Assembly: GCF_003003255.1 (NCBI RefSeq)
Contig: NZ_PVTD01000018.1
Location: 1-34,766, forward strand
Direction: 5' to 3'
Length of the DNA stretch: 34,766 bases
From: Aliiruegeria haliotis
GTDB lineage: Bacteria; Pseudomonadota; Alphaproteobacteria; Rhodobacterales; Rhodobacteraceae
Below the pieces are notes generated by a model. That model was not told where the DNA came from, did no database searches, and was given only the letters and a program-made list of their open reading frames with translations. The first letter of the stretch is position 1; every line of letters begins with the position of its first letter. Positions 17,813 to 26,388 of this stretch are shown piece after piece. A program made the position numbers and the translations under genes.

Positions 17813-17840
17813 CGGGGGCACTCCGCAGTCCAGCAGCAAC

Positions 17841-17870
17841 GAGTGACTGGCTCGAGGAGGCCAGTCACTC
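17841..17870. terminator. Strong hairpin downstream of the IS relic and HlyD gene
   Basis: A perfect 11-bp stem (arms GAGTGACTGGC 17841-17851 and GCCAGTCACTC 17860-17870) has an 8-base loop. It lies 78 bp beyond the stop of the minus-strand HlyD gene and just after the IS relic. No T-run follows on either side, so it may be a terminator or an IS-end structure. Confidence 0.45.
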
Positions 17871-17948
17871 ACCTTTCGTCTGCATGTGACGCGAGCTACG
17901 TGGGATTGTATAGTCGGCATTGAAAAAGATGTCGCGCCAGGGTCAACG

Positions 17949-19076
17949 TCAAAGGGCCGGGCGGACGTAGTTCAGGATCGACGTCATCCGGATCATGACC
18001 TTTCGGATCACATGTGTCGGCACGACGCTTTCAGTATAGATTGCAGTCGTTCCCGCAGTCCCCGGCGAAATCGCCGCGAGTTGGTCCGGGTCGTCGAGGA
18101 CGATCCTGACCAGGAACGGCTCGCTCCGAATACGTCCGGGCTGGGCCGCGGTACCTGACACAATTGCCTGCCCCTGCGACGCGACGTCCAGAACGGTCTC
18201 CACCTTCCCGGGCAAGACAACCCCCGGCAATGTCTTGAAGGTCAGTTCAGCCGGCTGCCCGGGTTCGAGGTGGCGCAGATAGATCTGGTGCACTTCAGCC
18301 AACACCGTCCTCTCGGAGGTATCCACGAAGACCATCGAGGGTGCGAAAGGCAGGCTGGTGACGCGTTGTCCCTCTGCCAGCGCCAGGTTGGTCACGAACC
18401 CGTCGGACGGTGCGCGCACTGTCGTCTGATCCAGGTTCCACTCTGCGAGTTCCAGAGCCGCAGTTGCCTCGGCAAGCTTGGCGACGACTCCGTCCTCTGT
18501 CAGTGCGCCGATCTCGGTTTCTGCCCGGGAAACGGCAGACATCATCTGGGCTACGGTTCCTTGCGCGGCATCCAGGTCAGTTTGGCGTCGCTCCAGACGG
18601 TTTTGCGAGATCGTGCCGTTTTCGACAAGTTTCGTGTCATCGTCGAACCGCAGCTGCGCAAGATCTCTGCGTGCTTCAGCCTGACTCAATTGTGCCATTG
18701 CGGAGTTGAGAGCATCCTTGTCCTGAAGGACCTGCGCCTCGACGCGCGCTTTGGTTGCTTTTGCCTGAGCCACGGCAATCTTGAAGGGCTCGGGATCGAT
18801 CTGGAACAACACGTCGCCCTTATTAAGAGGAGTGTTTGGTTCAACCGCAATGTCCACCACCTGGCCGCCGACATTGGGCACGACCTGAACCGCGCGGGTA
18901 ACGACATTGACCGGTCCGGAGGGGGCGCCCCATTGCATCGGGATGAAAAGAAAGATGAACAGAACCGTCATCCAGACAACGGTCGAAAGCCAGGTTGCCT
19001 TGGTGTTGGGAAGAACCTTCAGCTTGATGAGAACGAACAGGAGCGCGACGTAGACTAGGGTCATGAAGACAATCAT
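17949..19076 (-). CDS. yiaV: HlyD-family membrane fusion protein (YiaV-like)
   Basis: The protein has 375 residues from the ATG at 19076, with GGAG 8-9 bases upstream. Two membrane helices (about 1-22 and 29-48) anchor it in the inner membrane. A biotinyl-lipoyl-like half (PNVGGQVVDIAVEPNTPLNKGDVLFQID, about 68-95) is followed by an alpha-helical hairpin (97-215) and the returning half (NLDQTTVRAPSDGFVTNLALAEGQRV), then a beta-barrel domain. This is the periplasmic adaptor architecture of HlyD/EmrA proteins. Its ATG overlaps the stop of the DUF3302 gene by four bases (ATGA), which is the arrangement of Escherichia coli yiaW-yiaV. No exporter or outer-membrane channel gene is adjacent. The symbol is by family and synteny only. 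Confidence 0.88.
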   Translation of the reverse strand: MIVFMTLVYVALLFVLIKLKVLPNTKATWLSTVVWMTVLFIFLFIPMQWGAPSGPVNVVTRAVQVVPNVGGQVVDIAVEPNTPLNKGDVLFQIDPEPFKIAVAQAKATKARVEAQVLQDKDALNSAMAQLSQAEARRDLAQLRFDDDTKLVENGTISQNRLERRQTDLDAAQGTVAQMMSAVSRAETEIGALTEDGVVAKLAEATAALELAEWNLDQTTVRAPSDGFVTNLALAEGQRVTSLPFAPSMVFVDTSERTVLAEVHQIYLRHLEPGQPAELTFKTLPGVVLPGKVETVLDVASQGQAIVSGTAAQPGRIRSEPFLVRIVLDDPDQLAAISPGTAGTTAIYTESVVPTHVIRKVMIRMTSILNYVRPAL

Positions 19077-19348
19077 GATGATACTCCTTCTCCGGAATTG
19101 GGTTTGGGGTCGACCGTGGCGCCGGCAAGCAGTGGCGGACGGGAGAACGCCCAGATCAGGGCCAACGGCCAGAAGACACCGCCTGTGAGGGCACCGAACC
19201 AACCCGCGACAGTGATGGCTTCACGTTGAGGGTGGTCACGTTGGGTAGCGATCTTGCCCGGCAGCATGGCCAGTGCAATGAATCCTGCGATCAGCGTGAT
19301 CGCAAGAACGATCAGAACGATCCACGCGAAGATATCCAATCCGCTCAT
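19073..19348 (-). CDS. yiaW: DUF3302 small inner-membrane protein (YiaW-like)
   Basis: The protein has 91 residues with two membrane helices: IFAWIVLIVLAITLIAGFIA (6-25) and VAGWFGALTGGVFWPLALIW (47-66), separated by LPGKIATQRDHPQREAI. This is the DUF3302 pattern. GGAGAACTTGAA precedes the ATG. The stop overlaps the HlyD start by four bases, so the two are translationally coupled. The function is unknown; in enterobacteria the pair has been linked to envelope maintenance, and a role as a small partner of the adaptor protein is inferred. Confidence 0.85.
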   Translation of the reverse strand: MSGLDIFAWIVLIVLAITLIAGFIALAMLPGKIATQRDHPQREAITVAGWFGALTGGVFWPLALIWAFSRPPLLAGATVDPKPNSGEGVSS

Positions 19349-19749
19349 TTCAAGTTCTCCATGGTCTGGGAGAGGTCGTGCGAGCTGCGGTTCCTGCAGC
19401 CTTGATGCTCTGTGCATCCAGGGTTTTCACACTCGGCCTCCCTCAATTGCATTTCTCCTTCGCAGCGCATCCCCCGTCCTGGACGGAAGCATTCTCGAAG
19501 GGGGTTTCCGGCCATAGCTCGGGGGAGCATCTTGGGCCTTGCAGCGGAAATAGCGCCGAACATGCGCTGGTAATTGATAGCCGCCGCCAGAGCCTTGATA
19601 GTTCAGGACATGGCCCACGCCTTGCGGCGGACCAGCAGGGGATCTCTGCGTGTCTGGTGTCCGGGGCTCGTCAAAAGCTGTGGCAAACCACATCACGAAC
19701 GTGGTTACTGACTACGAACGGACCGCATCCCGGTTGCTTTGAAACCAGC
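19349..19749. other. Intergenic stretch upstream of the YiaW/YiaV-like pair
   Basis: No gene is supported. The stretch lies between the start of the DUF3302 gene and the end of the AraC-type gene, both on the minus strand, and must hold the promoter of the pair. No confident promoter boxes were recognised. Confidence 0.35.
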
Positions 19750-19767
19750 CCTGACCGGCCGGTCAGG
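19750..19767. terminator. Perfect 18-bp palindrome overlapping the AraC-type stop codon
   Basis: CCTGACCGGCCGGTCAGG is fully self-complementary and contains the stop codon of the minus-strand regulator (19763-19765). As RNA it folds into a 7-bp stem with a GGCC loop. It could end the regulator transcript or be a dimer-binding operator for the genes downstream; no T-run follows. Confidence 0.4.
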
Positions 19768-20782
19768 CGCCATGGTTTCGGAAGTGCTTTGGGGTTTTTC
19801 CCGTCCAGCGTTTGAACGCGTGATTGAACCCGCTGACTTCGGAGTAACCCAGCCGATAGGCGATTTCCGGCAGGCTAAGGCCACTGTCCCTGAGCAGCGA
19901 CAGGGCCAGGGTCAGGCGGAGGTTGTCCACGATCTCATTGAAGGTGGTGCCGTCCTCGCCAAGCCGGCGGCTCAGCGTCCTGCCGCTCATGCCAAGTTCC
20001 GCGGCAATGATGTCAAGCTTTGCCTGATCGCTCCGCAACCGCACCGCGGCGAGCCGTTCGACTTCCAGCACCAGTGATTTCTGTTTCGGTACCGTCTGAA
20101 GACTTTCAAGATCTCGATCGGCCTGGTCCTGGAGGATGGCCAGAAGCCGTTCGTCCGATGTCCGGATCGGCAGGTTGATCTGACCAGGATTGAACCGGAT
20201 AAAGGATTCCGCTTCCCCGAAGCTGACAGGGCCGCCAAAGAAACGTTCGAACTCGCCGAGTTTCGCGCTTCGCGGATGGGAGAACGCAACATGTGCCGGA
20301 CGGATGTTCATCCCGGTGATCTGCCGAAGTGTGGCGATGAAGTTGGTGCCGATGAACTCCTGAAACTGGCGCATGTCCACCGATGCAGGTGCGTTCAGGC
20401 GCCAGAACAGAAGGCCGTCCTGCCGCAATCGGTCGGTCCGCATGGCTGCCGACTCGGTATACAGGACGCTGTATTTCTGAACATTTTTCAGCGCCTCGTG
20501 GACGGTCGCGGACGCCAGCCCGACATAGCCGAGTTTTCCGGCCTCACCGGCTTCCCGTGACTGTCCGAAATGGAACCCGAGCAGATCGTCTCCGGTTTCA
20601 GCTGCGGCCTCCCGGAAAAAGGCCGCCGTCCGATCAATCGGCAGGCGTGCGGTTTCCTCCTGAATGTCCTTGGGGTCCACCGATGCCCTGGCCAGCAGCT
20701 TGCCAACATTGACGCCCTTTTTGCGAAGGTGCGCGGCAAGGCTGTTGAGGCCAATCACCGAATGTAGCGGAGATGCTTCCAT
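19763..20782 (-). CDS. AraC-family transcriptional regulator (Arabinose_bd-type N-terminus)
   Basis: The protein has 339 residues from ATG 20782. Residues 20-200 match the PF12625-type N-terminal domain of OruR/ArgR-like AraC regulators (LPIDRTAAFFREAAAETGDD, LGFHFGQSREAGEAGKLGYV). The last ~85 residues are the double helix-turn-helix: LDIIAAELGMSGRTLSRRL and SLPEIAYRLGYSEVSGFNHA followed by FKRWTGKTPKHFR. The frame stays open well upstream, but that part is Arg/Pro-rich and non-coding in character; no strong ribosome-binding site marks the start, so a slightly earlier start is possible. It is divergent from the DUF1269-like/arylsulfatase group with 158 bp between, making it the natural candidate regulator of that group. 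Confidence 0.87.
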   Translation of the reverse strand: MEASPLHSVIGLNSLAAHLRKKGVNVGKLLARASVDPKDIQEETARLPIDRTAAFFREAAAETGDDLLGFHFGQSREAGEAGKLGYVGLASATVHEALKNVQKYSVLYTESAAMRTDRLRQDGLLFWRLNAPASVDMRQFQEFIGTNFIATLRQITGMNIRPAHVAFSHPRSAKLGEFERFFGGPVSFGEAESFIRFNPGQINLPIRTSDERLLAILQDQADRDLESLQTVPKQKSLVLEVERLAAVRLRSDQAKLDIIAAELGMSGRTLSRRLGEDGTTFNEIVDNLRLTLALSLLRDSGLSLPEIAYRLGYSEVSGFNHAFKRWTGKTPKHFRNHGA

Positions 20783-20940
20783 GAGTTGAAGGTGCCTGTC
20801 GCCGTATCCCGAAACGAGTCGATCGGCGGTCACTATCAAGACAGTGGCGGCAATTATCAATTCCGAAGAAACAGGCCCGTCTATCTCAGTGGTCACGGAG
20901 ACACAGAGTCTCCACCTGACAAATGAGAGCGAGACGGAAG

Positions 20941-21801
20941 ATGGAAAAGTTTGTTGCAGTTGTCTTCGACACAGAAGAGCAGGTCTACGAGGGTGCAGAG
21001 GCTCTTCGCTCCCTGCATCGGGCCGGCGATGTAACCGTTTATGCGGGAACGATCCTGGCAAAAGCCAGCGATGGTAGCACACGCATCCTGCAGAGCCGCA
21101 GCGACGGCCCGATAGGCACCGTCGTCGGAACGACCCTTGGTGCGTTGATCGGTGTTCTTGCCGGTCCGGCGGCCATCGCCTCCGGAGCCGCGGTCGCCGG
21201 AACGGCCGCAGCCGCCAATGCGGTTGCTGGCGGCATGGTACTTGGCGGCACAACCGGTGGGCTCTTTGGCCTCTACCGCGACCTCTGGGCGAGTGGCGTG
21301 GACCTGAACTTCCTCGAAGAGGTTTCGTTCGAGCTGCGCCCCGGCAAGTATTGCCTTCTCGCGTCACTGGAAGAGCTGTGGACAACGCCGCTCGACGTGA
21401 GAATGCATGAACATGGGGGTGTCGTGTTCCGCAAGGCGCGTATCGATGTGATGGACGAACACTGGGACGCGGAAGTGCGTGCGCTGAATGAAGAACTCGA
21501 CGAGTTGGAAAACGAGCTCCAACAGGCGCATGAGGGGAACAAGGCCGCCATCAAGGCCAAGATCAAGGCGACCCGGGACCGGCTCCATCGCCAGAAGACC
21601 CAAATAAATGCCCGCATCGACGAGCTGGATGCCGAAATGAACGAGCGCCTTCTGGCCATGAACGAACAGATGGTCAATGCCAACGAGCAGGTCCTCAACA
21701 AGTACCTTGAGCGCCAGGACCAGATCACGGCCGATTATCACAAGCGCAAGGACGCGCTCTCGCGGTCTGCCAATATCGCCCGCGCCGTGCTCGCCGACTG
21801 A
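20941..21801 (+). CDS. DUF1269-like glycine-rich membrane protein with coiled-coil tail
   Basis: The protein has 286 residues. The N-terminus (MEKFVAVVFDTEEQVYEGAEAL) has the small alpha/beta start common to this group. Residues 57-113 are Gly/Ala-rich and hydrophobic (GTVVGTTLGALIGVLAGPAA), likely membrane-associated. A conserved block follows (LYRDLWASGVDLNFLEEVSF, PGKYCLLASLEELWTTPLD), and residues 174-270 form a long charged coiled coil. Residues about 104-170 match the truncated gene at 29214-29606 closely. GGAAG lies directly before the ATG, which is rather close. Downstream on the same strand are a small charged protein and an arylsulfatase. Function unknown; a membrane-tethered scaffold is one reading. 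Confidence 0.8.
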   Translation: MEKFVAVVFDTEEQVYEGAEALRSLHRAGDVTVYAGTILAKASDGSTRILQSRSDGPIGTVVGTTLGALIGVLAGPAAIASGAAVAGTAAAANAVAGGMVLGGTTGGLFGLYRDLWASGVDLNFLEEVSFELRPGKYCLLASLEELWTTPLDVRMHEHGGVVFRKARIDVMDEHWDAEVRALNEELDELENELQQAHEGNKAAIKAKIKATRDRLHRQKTQINARIDELDAEMNERLLAMNEQMVNANEQVLNKYLERQDQITADYHKRKDALSRSANIARAVLAD

Positions 21802-21916
21802 AACATCGCAAGCCGCCGGATGCGTCACAATCCTGCCCGTCGCAATGCACACCAGCCGAGAGCCGGGAAGTTGCGACGGCGACGCATCGGTATCCCGACA
21901 AAAAGGACATGGGAAA

Positions 21917-22171
21917 ATGTTGCAACGCAATCGGATTGCTGACCTCGGAAAGGTTCTGACGGATCTTCAGAACAAGTGTGACGAGCAGCGCCTGCAGATC
22001 CACCTGGCTTCGAAGGAAGCCGAGGACGAGTGGAAGGACCTGGTCGCGGCCTGGGACAGGTTTCTGTCCCGTGCGCAGTTCGACAAGAGCGCCGAAGAGG
22101 TGGGCGAAGCGGGTCGCCAACTCAGCCTCAAGATGAAAGCCGCCTACGACCGTACGCATTCGGCCTTGTAG
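21917..22171 (+). CDS. Small charged helical protein of unknown function
   Basis: The protein has 84 residues, start ATG 21917 with AAGGA about 10 bases upstream. The sequence is almost wholly helix-forming and charged (LGKVLTDLQNKCDEQRLQIH, AWDRFLSRAQFDKSAEEVGE), with one Cys, no signal peptide and no membrane helix. No family was recognised. It follows the coiled-coil DUF1269-like gene by 115 bp and precedes the arylsulfatase on the same strand. Its helix content and neighbourhood suggest it may bind the coiled coil of its neighbour; that is inference only. Confidence 0.65.
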   Translation: MLQRNRIADLGKVLTDLQNKCDEQRLQIHLASKEAEDEWKDLVAAWDRFLSRAQFDKSAEEVGEAGRQLSLKMKAAYDRTHSAL

Positions 22172-22364
22172 GTGAAACTGGCATCGGTCTTGCAAAGTTT
22201 GCCGAAAGTCAGGGCCATGCTACCTCACAGTTCGTTTGGCGCGAACAGGCAAGGCCGCTTTTCGTTTGGCAACGCTGCCCGGCTCTTGCCCCAACAAACG
22301 GAACCGATGTGAACACATCTGGTTCGGAATGCCTCGATCGAGGTTCAGTTCAGGAGAAAGAAAC

Positions 22365-24722
22365 ATGAAACCCAAGGTAACAGCAGTTCTTGCCTGCCTG
22401 GCGATTGCCGGCACCGGGCAAGTCTCTGCACAAGAAACCGTTGCGGACGGTTGGGACCGGTCGGTCCTGCCGATCCCGATGACCGAGTTCAGTGGCCATG
22501 TGGCCCTGAGGACAGAGGAGTCGCAACTGGACTTTCCGCGACAGGTGACGGCACCGGAAGGCGCGCCGAACATCCTGCTGATCATGCCCGACGATGTGGG
22601 CTTTGGTGCGCCGACGGCCTTTGGCGGCCCTGTCCCGACGGAGGCCTATGACAGGCTGGCCGAGGACGGGCTTCGGTTCACCCGCATGCACACCACCGCG
22701 CTGTGTTCGCCGACCCGTTCGGCGCTGATCACCGGGCGCAACCACCACTCCAATTCCACCGGCGTCATCATGGAGATCGCGACCGGCTTCCCGGGCTACA
22801 ACTCCCTGATGCCGAAAGAGAACGGCTCCATTGCCGAGATCCTCAAGGGTAACGGCTACAACACCGCCTGGTACGGCAAGAACCACAATGTGCCGGACTG
22901 GCAATCCAGCCAGGCCGGGCCCTTCGATCTCTGGCCCACCGGCCTTGGCTTCGAGCAGTTCTTCGGCTTCCTCGGCGGCGATACCAGCCAGTTCACCCCG
23001 GCGATCTTTGAAGGCACCAAGCCGGTCGAGCCGCCAAACACTCCCGATTACCACCTCGACGAGGACATGGCGGACCGGGCGATCAACTACATCCGCGAAC
23101 AGAACGCCCTGGCCCCCGAGAAGCCCTTCTTCGTTTACTACGCGCCGGGCACATCCCACGCACCGCACCATGCGCCGCAGGAATGGATCGACAAGTTCGA
23201 CGGCCAGTTCGACATGGGCTGGGATGCGATGCGCGAACAGATCCATGCCAACATGATCGCCGAAGGCATCATCCCCGAAGGCACACCGCTGACACCGCGC
23301 CCCGAGCAACTCCGCGCCTGGGACTCGCTGAATGATCAGCAGAAAGAGCTCTATGCGCGGATGATGGAGGTCTATGCCGGTTCGCTGGCGCATATGGACT
23401 ACCAGATCAACCGTATCCTCGACGCCATCGAGGAAACCGGCGAGATGGACAACACGCTGGTGATCTACCTGATGGGCGACAACGGTGCGAGCGCTGAAGG
23501 CAGCCCCGATGGATTGTTGAACGAGATGACCTTCTTCAACAACATCCAGGTGCCCTTCGAAGACACCTACGCACGGATGGACGAGTTGGGCGGCCCGAAC
23601 ACCTTCGGCCACTTCCCCTCAGCCTGGGCCCACGCCATGAACACGCCGTTCCAGTGGACCAAGCAGATCGCCAGCCACTTTGGCGGCACCCGCAACGGGA
23701 TGGTCATCTCCTGGCCGGCCGGAATCGAGGGCAAGGGCGAGATCCGCGACCAGTTCCACCATGTGATCGACATCATGCCGACCATCCTTGAGGCCACCGG
23801 CCTGCCGGCTCCGCAATCGATCAATGGCGTGGCGCAATCGCCGATCGAAGGCACCAGCATGATGTATGCGTTCAACGATGCCGACGCCCCGTCGACCCGT
23901 CGCACGCAGTACTTCGAGATGCTGGGCCACCGCGCCATCTACAATGACGGGTGGGTTGCTGCCACCACGCCGCCGGAAGCCCCCTGGCTCAGCGTGACCA
24001 AGCCGAGTGACGTGATCAGCGACTGGGAGTGGGAACTCTACAATGTTGCCGAGGACTTCTCGCAATCGAAGAACCTGGCCGACGAATATCCTGAAAAGCT
24101 GGAAGAAATGCAGCTGCTCTTCTACGGCGAAGCAACGAAGTACAACGCCCTGCCGATCGACAACACGAAAGTGCCGCGTCTGGACGTTTCCCTTCGCCCC
24201 AGCCTGACCATGGGTCGTGACAGCTTCACCTACTATGACAACATGAAGCGTATCCCCGAAGGCACCGCGCCCGACTTCAAGAACAAGTCGCACACGATCA
24301 CCGCGACCATCGAAATCGACGACGGCGACAATGACGGGATGCTCGTCACACAAGGCGGACGTTTCGGTGGCTGGGCGCTCTACGTGCTCAATGGCAAACC
24401 GGTCTACACCTACAATGTTGCAAACCTCGAACGGTACAACATCGTCGGTGACGAACTGGCCCCGGGCAAGCACGTGATCCGCTACGAGTTCGATTATGAC
24501 GGCGGCGGCGCCGGCAAGGGTGGCAATGGCAAGCTCTATGTCGACGACACACTGGTTGCCGAAGGCCGGATCGAGCGCACGATGGGCTACCGCATCTCGC
24601 TTGACGAAACCTTCGACATCGGCTCCGACGCCGGCGAACCGGTGAGCGAGGACTACCACGTCCCGTTCGACTTCCCCGGCACGCTCGAAAAGGTCGAGGT
24701 CAAGCTGGACCTCGGAAACTAA
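22365..24722 (+). CDS. Exported arylsulfatase (formylglycine-dependent)
   Basis: The protein has 785 residues. A Sec signal peptide ends near QVSAQ (23). NILLIMPDDVGFG (69-81) supplies metal ligands D76-D77. The active-site signature is C114-S-P-T-R118 in TTALCSPTRSALITGR: Cys-type, needing oxidation to formylglycine by a separate maturase that is not in this window. Further features are NHHSNSTG, YYAPGTSHAPHH and the second metal motif LMGDNGAS. The last ~140 residues (from about FKNKSHTITATIEID) form a beta-rich C-terminal domain typical of long periplasmic arylsulfatases. It hydrolyses sulfate esters, giving access to sulfate or to sulfated organics, which is common in marine bacteria. AGGAG precedes the ATG, and a strong hairpin follows the stop. 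Confidence 0.93.
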   Translation: MKPKVTAVLACLAIAGTGQVSAQETVADGWDRSVLPIPMTEFSGHVALRTEESQLDFPRQVTAPEGAPNILLIMPDDVGFGAPTAFGGPVPTEAYDRLAEDGLRFTRMHTTALCSPTRSALITGRNHHSNSTGVIMEIATGFPGYNSLMPKENGSIAEILKGNGYNTAWYGKNHNVPDWQSSQAGPFDLWPTGLGFEQFFGFLGGDTSQFTPAIFEGTKPVEPPNTPDYHLDEDMADRAINYIREQNALAPEKPFFVYYAPGTSHAPHHAPQEWIDKFDGQFDMGWDAMREQIHANMIAEGIIPEGTPLTPRPEQLRAWDSLNDQQKELYARMMEVYAGSLAHMDYQINRILDAIEETGEMDNTLVIYLMGDNGASAEGSPDGLLNEMTFFNNIQVPFEDTYARMDELGGPNTFGHFPSAWAHAMNTPFQWTKQIASHFGGTRNGMVISWPAGIEGKGEIRDQFHHVIDIMPTILEATGLPAPQSINGVAQSPIEGTSMMYAFNDADAPSTRRTQYFEMLGHRAIYNDGWVAATTPPEAPWLSVTKPSDVISDWEWELYNVAEDFSQSKNLADEYPEKLEEMQLLFYGEATKYNALPIDNTKVPRLDVSLRPSLTMGRDSFTYYDNMKRIPEGTAPDFKNKSHTITATIEIDDGDNDGMLVTQGGRFGGWALYVLNGKPVYTYNVANLERYNIVGDELAPGKHVIRYEFDYDGGGAGKGGNGKLYVDDTLVAEGRIERTMGYRISLDETFDIGSDAGEPVSEDYHVPFDFPGTLEKVEVKLDLGN

Positions 24723-24732
24723 GAAAAACCAA

Positions 24733-24764
24733 CGGGCCGACAGGAAACACATCCTGTCGGCCCG
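24733..24764. terminator. Terminator hairpin after the arylsulfatase
   Basis: A perfect 13-bp stem (arms 24733-24745 CGGGCCGACAGGA and 24752-24764) has a 6-base loop and starts 10 bases after the stop codon. A-rich sequence before the stem (AAGAAAAACCAA) gives a T-rich tail on the minus strand, so it can act in both directions and fits the minus strand best. Confidence 0.8.
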
Positions 24765-25140
24765 GATCCAACTCGTCGCATGGTGTCCGAGGACCGAGTT
24801 GTGAAGTCCCCACCACCGACCACGACCAAAGATGGCCGAAGACGGCAAACGCGGCCGACGTGCCATGGTATCTGGCGCTATCTTCTGCTGCCGCGGTTGC
24901 AAGACGAAATTCCCTTTTGATAGATTCCAAAAACGCAGCCAGTGGCACCGCCTTCCGCCATGGTGCAGGCTGCGCGGAGGCCAGACGGCACAAAACAACC
25001 CCCCATCTGTCAGGAATTTCGGCGCAGCCGAGGTTGCGTCAAGCGGTCCCCGCAAACACTGTAGCAAGAAGGCAAAACAGCAGTTCACATCACCTCCGGG
25101 CGATGCGAACGCCCCCGCCCCGCAAGCAGGAAAGAAAGCC
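24765..25140. other. Intergenic stretch before the second AI-2E permease
   Basis: The permease frame stays open upstream, but residues there are low-complexity, Cys/Arg-rich and unlike the family, so I treat this as leader DNA. No promoter boxes or RNA motif were recognised. Confidence 0.35.
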
Positions 25141-26370
25141 ATGGCCCGACAGACACCCGACTCCCTGCGCTGGTTCGCATTGCTTGCCGTCACGGCCGCG
25201 GTCTCGCTGATGTTCCTAGACACGGTTCAGACCTTCCTCGTGGCCCTGGTGATGGCCGCCATCGCCGCGGGGCTCTCAGCCCCTCTGCAGGCCCGGATGA
25301 TGATCATCACGCGGCGGCGGCCGGGCCTTGCCGCCGCGCTGACAATCGCGATCGTGGGGATCGCGGTGGTGGCCCCCCTGCTCGGCATCATCTGGCTGGC
25401 CGCTTCTCAGGCCGAAGGGCTGGTGGAAGAGGCGGACGCACTGTTGAAGCAGGTTGAGGCGATCTCGCCGGACGACCCGCTGCCCGACTGGGTGCCGTTC
25501 CGCGAGGAACTCGGGCGCAACTCTGCCCAGATCACGGCCAAGTTCGGCGAGTTCGCGAGCGCCGCGGGTGGCTTCCTTGTCTCGATGCTGACCGACATGA
25601 CGCGCGGCACGGTGAAGTTTTTCCTCGACCTCTTCATCTTCTTCTACGCGGTCTTCTGCTTCCTCCAGATGAAGACCTCGATCATCACGCTGATCCTCAG
25701 CTATTCGGGCCTTCCCGAACCGACACAACGCAGTCTTGCCAAGCGCATGATCTCGGTCAGCCGGGCAACGATCAAGGGCACCCTGCTGATCGGCGTAGCG
25801 CAGGGCGCGCTTGGTGGGCTGGGCTTCTGGGCGGTCGGTATCGAGGGCGCGGCCTTCTGGGGCGTGGTAATGGCGGTGCTCTCGGTCATCCCGGGGCTGG
25901 GACCGCTCCTGGTTGTCTTTTGCGGGATGGTCTGGCTCTTTTCGCAGGGCGAGATCACCTATGCCATCGGCCTTGCTGCCTGGGGCTTCGGCGTCGTCGG
26001 CACCATCGACAACATTCTCCGGCCCATCCTCGTCGGCCGCGATGCAGCGATGGCCGATATCATGATCCTGATCTCGACGCTGGGCGGGCTTGCCGTCTTC
26101 GGCGCCTCTGGGCTGGTTCTCGGGCCGGTGATCGCGGGCATTTTCGTGACGCTCTGGGACACGGTCCGGGACGCCAGTCGCAATGGGCTTGCCCCGGCCC
26201 CCCAGGTCGCCGATGAAACTCCGGAACCCGAGCGGCTCGATCCGCCGAGCCCGGAGCCGGGCGACGACCTCACGCTGTTGGGCGAGGACATGGCCGAAGA
26301 GCTTCGGGAATTGCGGCGCCAGAAACGCGAGCGCGACGCCCGCAAGCAGGCGGAAAGCCCCGAGGGATAG
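25141..26370 (+). CDS. AI-2E family transporter, second copy
   Basis: The protein has 409 residues, start ATG 25141 after AGGAAAG. About eight membrane helices are visible, with the family's long soluble segment between helices 3 and 4 (LVEEADALLKQVEAI). The conserved C-terminal core shows VLSVIPGLGPLLVVFCGMVW and IDNILRPILVGRDAAMADIM. A charged tail of ~60 residues (PEPERLDPPSPEPGDD to RRQKRERDARKQAESPEG) is cytoplasmic and coiled. Substrate unknown, as for the other member at 15448-16563. It is convergent with the cardiolipin synthase gene (18 bp between stops). Confidence 0.9.
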   Translation: MARQTPDSLRWFALLAVTAAVSLMFLDTVQTFLVALVMAAIAAGLSAPLQARMMIITRRRPGLAAALTIAIVGIAVVAPLLGIIWLAASQAEGLVEEADALLKQVEAISPDDPLPDWVPFREELGRNSAQITAKFGEFASAAGGFLVSMLTDMTRGTVKFFLDLFIFFYAVFCFLQMKTSIITLILSYSGLPEPTQRSLAKRMISVSRATIKGTLLIGVAQGALGGLGFWAVGIEGAAFWGVVMAVLSVIPGLGPLLVVFCGMVWLFSQGEITYAIGLAAWGFGVVGTIDNILRPILVGRDAAMADIMILISTLGGLAVFGASGLVLGPVIAGIFVTLWDTVRDASRNGLAPAPQVADETPEPERLDPPSPEPGDDLTLLGEDMAEELRELRRQKRERDARKQAESPEG

Positions 26371-26388
26371 GGCGCGGGGGCGATTGGC

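Noticed and set aside
16843-17868. Minus-strand frame of 341 codons
   Set aside because: It lies antisense to the IS3-family relic, whose plus-strand remnants are clear; the minus translation is Arg/Pro/Ser-rich noise.
20783-21385. Possible 200-residue N-terminal extension of the AraC-type regulator
   Set aside because: It would overlap the divergent DUF1269-like gene. The added residues are Arg/Ser/Pro-rich and unlike any AraC protein.
23619-25223. Minus-strand frame of 534 codons, and another at 22350-23612
   Set aside because: Both are antisense to the arylsulfatase and lack any recognisable motif; they are shadow frames.
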